Source: Taenia hydatigena
Lineage: Eukaryota > Platyhelminthes > Cestoda > Cyclophyllidea > Taeniidae
Assembly: GCA_036345935.2 (NCBI GenBank)
Contig: JADWOT020000009.1
Coordinates: 2,499,381 to 2,563,380, forward strand
Direction: 5' to 3'
DNA length: 64,000 bases
Shown here piece after piece: positions 59,901 through 64,000 of the stretch (positions are counted from its first letter, which is position 1; each line of letters begins with the position of its first letter). A model generated the notes under the pieces. That model did not search any database. It was given only the letters and a program-made list of their open reading frames with translations, and was not told the origin of the DNA. The position numbers and the translations under genes are program-made.

Positions 59901-59941
59901 GTGGTGGTAAGATGGTAGTGGTAATTTGGAGGGCTAAGTGA

Positions 59942-59946
<5 letters not shown>

Positions 59947-59992
<46 letters not shown>
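59947..59992. repeat. AC dinucleotide microsatellite (23 units)
   Basis: A perfect AC repeat of 46 bp at the edge of a GC-rich island. Confidence 0.97.
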
Positions 59993-59994
<2 letters not shown>

Positions 59995-60379
59995 GATATA
60001 GAAGGTGAGACAGTGAGCACGGCCCGCAGCTGTTGTGACATTTATCAAAGAAGGCAATTCTTTTAAGTGTACCATAGGAAGTGAATAACGAGATATACTC
60101 ACTGTTCCTAATGATAATAATAATCAAATCTGACAACAGAAACAAGCTGTTTTGTTTGGTGCTACGTCTTTTGTGTAATTAACGCATATTTTGGATAAAA
60201 TGGCCAATCATTTGCAAACACAAGTGGTTGTTTAGTTTGAAGGAAAGGTGGCCTAAGCAAATATTACTCTCAATCAGTTCTCCGCGTCGTCCAACATATT
60301 AGTCAGTGTCGCAAGAAAATCACCAATGTAACAACTGAAACGATATATGACAGCAATGTCACTGACCATTTAATGGAGG

Positions 60380-60775
60380 TTGAGATTTAACAAAGTTCCG
60401 AGGAGATAAAGTTCGGCGCCTATTCCCTCCTGCCACTTTGTTCTCACTTCAGTACTGCCTGACTATACCTACCTGGGTTATAATCAGCTAGCTAAGACGT
60501 GTAGGAGGAGGCGTCGCACACTTACTTGGTTGAATTTCTTACAAATAAAGTAGACAGCTCTGTAACGAACGAATTTCAGATGGGTTACGGCTTGTATTGT
60601 CGAAGGTAGACCCAATTTTCAACTTCCTTCCGTCACGTTAAGGTTTACCATCCAGCTGTTAAAATCGAGACACCTGTCCTTTAAGATAACGCTCGCCTTT
60701 AAATACCACTGATATGGGGCTCTGAGACTTCATTGAAGGCGAAAGAAGGCACGATACTCGGGTAGAATATGAAAT
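60380..60775 (+). repeat. Composite dispersed repeat: module A followed by inverted module B
   Basis: Module A landmarks are CCACTTTGTTCTCACTTCAG near 60434, CTACCTGGGTTATAATCAGC near 60468 and GTCGAAGGTAGACCCAATTT near 60599. On the other strand, 60770 down to 60710 gives CATATTCTACCCGAGTATCG, CCTTCTTTCGCCTTCAATG and AAGTCTCAGAGC. The order and orientation are as in the 28.3-29.0 kb copy. Confidence 0.6.
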
Positions 60776-61440
60776 TATAAAAGCAAAAGCATTTACACTA
60801 AGTGAATGATTTTTTGTAATGGCGCACACCGACGCTCCAGCATTAGTAGCGATGGGAATTATCGAAGGATGAGTTGGCTGTAGTCACTTTTCTCAGATTC
60901 TTCCATTCAAAGACCATGGTTCTTCTAAGAAGAATTTTTTATTATTGATTCGCGAATTACCATATTGAAGGGATCAAAACTTTTAATTTGCCTTTAAGTC
61001 ACTAATTCTGCAGTAATAATCTTTTCATCGTTTGCATTTTCAAGAAGTCACCACCTGTGAAGCATAAGATGCTACTACCATTTTCGTCAGAATTTACACT
61101 GATGTAGCAGTATGTTCTACGAAAATGTGCCTTTTAGAAAACGATATGCATTAATTGTTGAATCACTGAATAGGGCAATTCAAGGACGTCGAACATAGCG
61201 GATGAACAACAAACGTTTTTAGTTTTGATCTGCAATTTTTTGCGATGTTAACGGTAAATCTCTGCCTCATTTTAAATCAGATTATCAAATTACTTTAAAA
61301 AAGCGAGCAGAAAATTAGCATTGATATAAATTATCTGAGGTTGTGCCGACCCTGAAGAAATATGTTCATATCATATCACATGCCTTAGTACCGTTTAAAT
61401 GAATGGTTTCACTGCCTTCTGATCACATCAGTAATTACAT
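60776..61440. other. AT-rich spacer, nothing recognised
   Basis: No exon, RNA gene or repeat copy could be supported. Confidence 0.4.
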
Positions 61441-62140
61441 AATCAGCGATCTTCTCTCCATCTGGGGCTCGCTCCAAATTATCCCACGTAAAGTGAGTGG
61501 AACTAGTTTGACCACCCGACCAGCCAGCCAGTCAGCCAAAAAAGGTAAAGTGAGAGCGATAAAGAGCTAGAGTGGCCTGACACCCACTTAAGAGCAAGGA
61601 ATTGTACCGTTCCACAGGCCTATAAGCAGTATTTATGACGAGTCGTTGTAGTTTGTTGACCGCGTCTGCGATAATTGAGAGGACTGCGGTTGGAGCGGGG
61701 AGGGAGGGAAATATGGGAGGGAGGACACGCGAAGTGATAGAGAGCAAGGGGGAGAAGGCAGGCATGCGAATGCACAAGGGAGATGACAGCAGCAGTAGCA
61801 GTAGAGGCAGCACAGTCTACGAGATATGTAACGAAATACACTTTGCGCGATTTCACATATTCATGCAAGCACACCCGACTCGTGGGCAAATTGTATCCGT
61901 TTCACCTGGAACAGCACCCTTAAACGCAACTTGTGCGTGTGTTAGCGCGCATATTTAAACAGAATAAGCCTGAAGGAGCGACAGCTACAACATAGCCTCT
62001 GGACTGTATGTGACCGCAGCTGTGCCTGCCTGCCTTTTTGACCGAGGGACAAATGAAGCTCGCCCTTGGGACTTTACAGTTCTGGAGATGCATGCACACA
62101 GAGTGGACGCTAGGCATTGCAATGATACATTCATGCGTGC
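61440..62140. other. GC-richer island
   Basis: Contains GGGGAGGGAGGGAAATATGG, an AGCAGCAGTAGCAGTAG block near 61790-61806, and GCATGCACAC/CATGCGTGCA blocks near 62090-62140. No supportable exon. Confidence 0.3.
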
Positions 62141-62149
62141 ATTTTGGTT

Positions 62150-64000
62150 TTAAACAAAAGCATCATGAGCTCCTCTGAATATGCGACTTTTGCAGAAGAG
62201 TTTACTGTTAATACACACATTTTTGCTGGCTTGATGGAGGATCCCCTCATCTTATAGGTTCATTTTGGACAAGTATAAATAAAATGTGTCAACATATTAA
62301 GTTTAAAAAATCTAGCAGACTTTGCTATCTGCCATATTTTTGCATACAAAGCTGAATTTTAATAATCACATGTTATAACGTTAAGAGTACATAATGGTGG
62401 GACTTCAAATTCGAGATGAAACTACTTTGCCGTCGTTTATAGCCTATCAGTTTTGCTTTCTTGAGCCTCGAGACTTCCCTGAGGTTAGAGGAAGACATAG
62501 AAATCGGACAGAATTTGCCTTGTCGATAGACCGATAAATTGGAGGAAGGGGAAGAAGGAAGCTATTGGCATGGCTTGGAGGCCAGGCCGCTCGGCGAGGG
62601 TGCAATGGTGGAGCATTTAAGTGACCCGTTATCGAAACTGAGAGTTAAAGAAATTAGCAAAGCGCCATACTTTGTTTTGAACCCACTTTATAATGTACTG
62701 GCGCTACTCACTCAAAATGAAATCTTTACCCCACACCCTTACTCTTATTTGAATGAATACCTTTAAAAAGAACTTTACCACTGGAGGTGAAAGTATTCAA
62801 GCATTATTCTCACTTTTTGCACCTCAGATTTCATCGCTTTGAGCCCATGCTCCAATTAAATTCAAACAATACCCTTTGGAATATGAATGCAGGTAGGAGT
62901 CTGGACAATTACTAATTGCAACAGTGGCCTCTGGGATTCGTGCATTAATTAATGTGGATTGATAGAGGGTGGGGACAAACAGAATTCGCGCAGGCCATGC
63001 ATGCGTGTAAGCATGCACGGACACCATCGTTGGGCTCGGTTGTGGGGTAATGAAGTCCGAGGGCTAGCCGAACAGTGCCCTAGGGGTCTAAAGCCATATA
63101 ATCATTAAAATTTAAATTTAACTTTGATGTTTTGTCTCTGAAGGGTAACAAACTGTTCCCCAAGCTACCGCGAGTAGATACATTATTTCACATCCTACAC
63201 ATTGCAGTTTCATTTAAGCGAAGTCATAAATCATGACATAATGTTCAACTTTGCTTTTACTTATAAGGCTATAAATATAAATACTAAGAATTCGATAGGT
63301 GTCACACTAATCGTGCATGGTTTTACTTAACAAATTAGTTAATAAGGTGCAAGAATTAATTCCATCACTGGCATCCAAATCGTTTGTTTAGCTAGCAGTT
63401 TTGTTGGTGATTCACTGATGGCTCGGCTGTTGCGCCTTTGTGGAGCATCCTGGTCTCCTAGCCACGTTATTAGCTCCAACCCCCTCTGTATATCGATAAT
63501 ACATATCCTGCCCGCGTATTGTGGCACCTTTTGTCTTCAGAGAAGTCTCACAGCGGGGTGTGTTAATATAAATCAAATATTTTGTTCTTCTGCAACGGTT
63601 TGGAAATAATTTTTTGGCACATATATAGCCTTATTCATCATAAAGTGGTATAGAAAATGAGTCCCATATTTGTGCTACTGGATTCATAAAAAAACATGGA
63701 GAGGTTGAGTGTGTGATGCTAGAAACAGACCTTTTGGCTAGTCAATAGGCTGGGCTAAAGAACTATGAATTAACGAGGCGCCTATTTCGGATGCCGCGAT
63801 TGCTAATTTTTAAGGGGACTTTTCATCTTAGGCTTGAGCTGTTAGCACAGCTTTGCAGTTTGTGAAAATTTGTGGCCTGGAATCATGTGTATGCAGTGCA
63901 TGCACACCCGTTTTGTAAGAAATGCCTTAATTATGCCGCTGATATCATCGACTGCTTTCCCACGAATTCATTTTGAAATGAATGCATCTAAAGGGGGTCT
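62150..64000. other. AT-rich right end
   Basis: Apart from the module B copy and a short GC-richer patch near 62480-62640, I see no gene or RNA. Alternating CATGCATGCGTG blocks occur near 62995. Confidence 0.4.
63415..63560 (+). repeat. Dispersed repeat, module B copy
   Basis: Blocks: ATAATACATATCCTGCCCGC, ATTGTGGCACC, TTTTGTCTTCAGAGAAG and TCTCACAGCGGGG. A diverged but ordered match to the 17.87 kb copy. Confidence 0.55.

Overview
The window looks like metazoan nuclear DNA: long AT-rich introns and spacers with GT-AG splice sites, and short GC-richer exons. Intron style, dispersed repeats and protein divergence suggest a flatworm, most likely a tapeworm. That assignment is inference; nothing here proves it. 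There are no operons, bacterial genes, CRISPR arrays, or tRNA/rRNA genes I could support.

Two genes can be assembled exon by exon with intact phase. (1) On the plus strand, 19198-40916, seven exons encode a PH + RhoGAP + C-terminal coiled-coil protein of the ARHGAP22/24/25 (FilGAP-like) type: 565 residues from the first recognised exon, with the 5' exon(s) not found. (2) On the minus strand, 51570-48156, six exons encode a complete 752-residue C2H2 zinc-finger protein with seven fingers in three groups (3+2+2). Its last pair resembles the C-terminal dimerisation pair of Ikaros/Hunchback proteins. A possible first coding exon of a third gene lies at 42329-42518 (+).

The most unusual structure is a 1.6 kb, nearly identical inverted repeat: left arm 13757-15357, right arm 37091-38692, with about 21.7 kb between. 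The right arm holds the fifth recognised RhoGAP exon; the left arm holds a complete antisense copy of it with both splice sites and an unbroken frame. The arms flank the PH exons and the first half of RhoGAP. Recombination between them would invert that segment and join it to the left-hand exon copy. If both arms are in one transcript they could form a long RNA duplex. An assembly error must be excluded first.

Layout: 1-13.7 kb, AT-rich with dispersed-repeat pieces and a weak gene-like antisense patch at 10.0-11.2 kb; 13.76-15.36 kb, left arm; 16.9-18.0 kb, cluster of repeat modules; 19.2-40.9 kb, RhoGAP gene with large introns containing a 33-bp G run, an unassigned 205-codon antisense frame and a dispersed repeat; 42.0-42.5 kb, candidate first exon; 42.5-48.1 kb, nothing recognised; 48.2-51.6 kb, zinc-finger gene; 51.64-51.77 kb, its probable promoter; 52-64 kb, apparently gene-free AT-rich DNA broken by GC-rich, low-complexity islands that may be regulatory.
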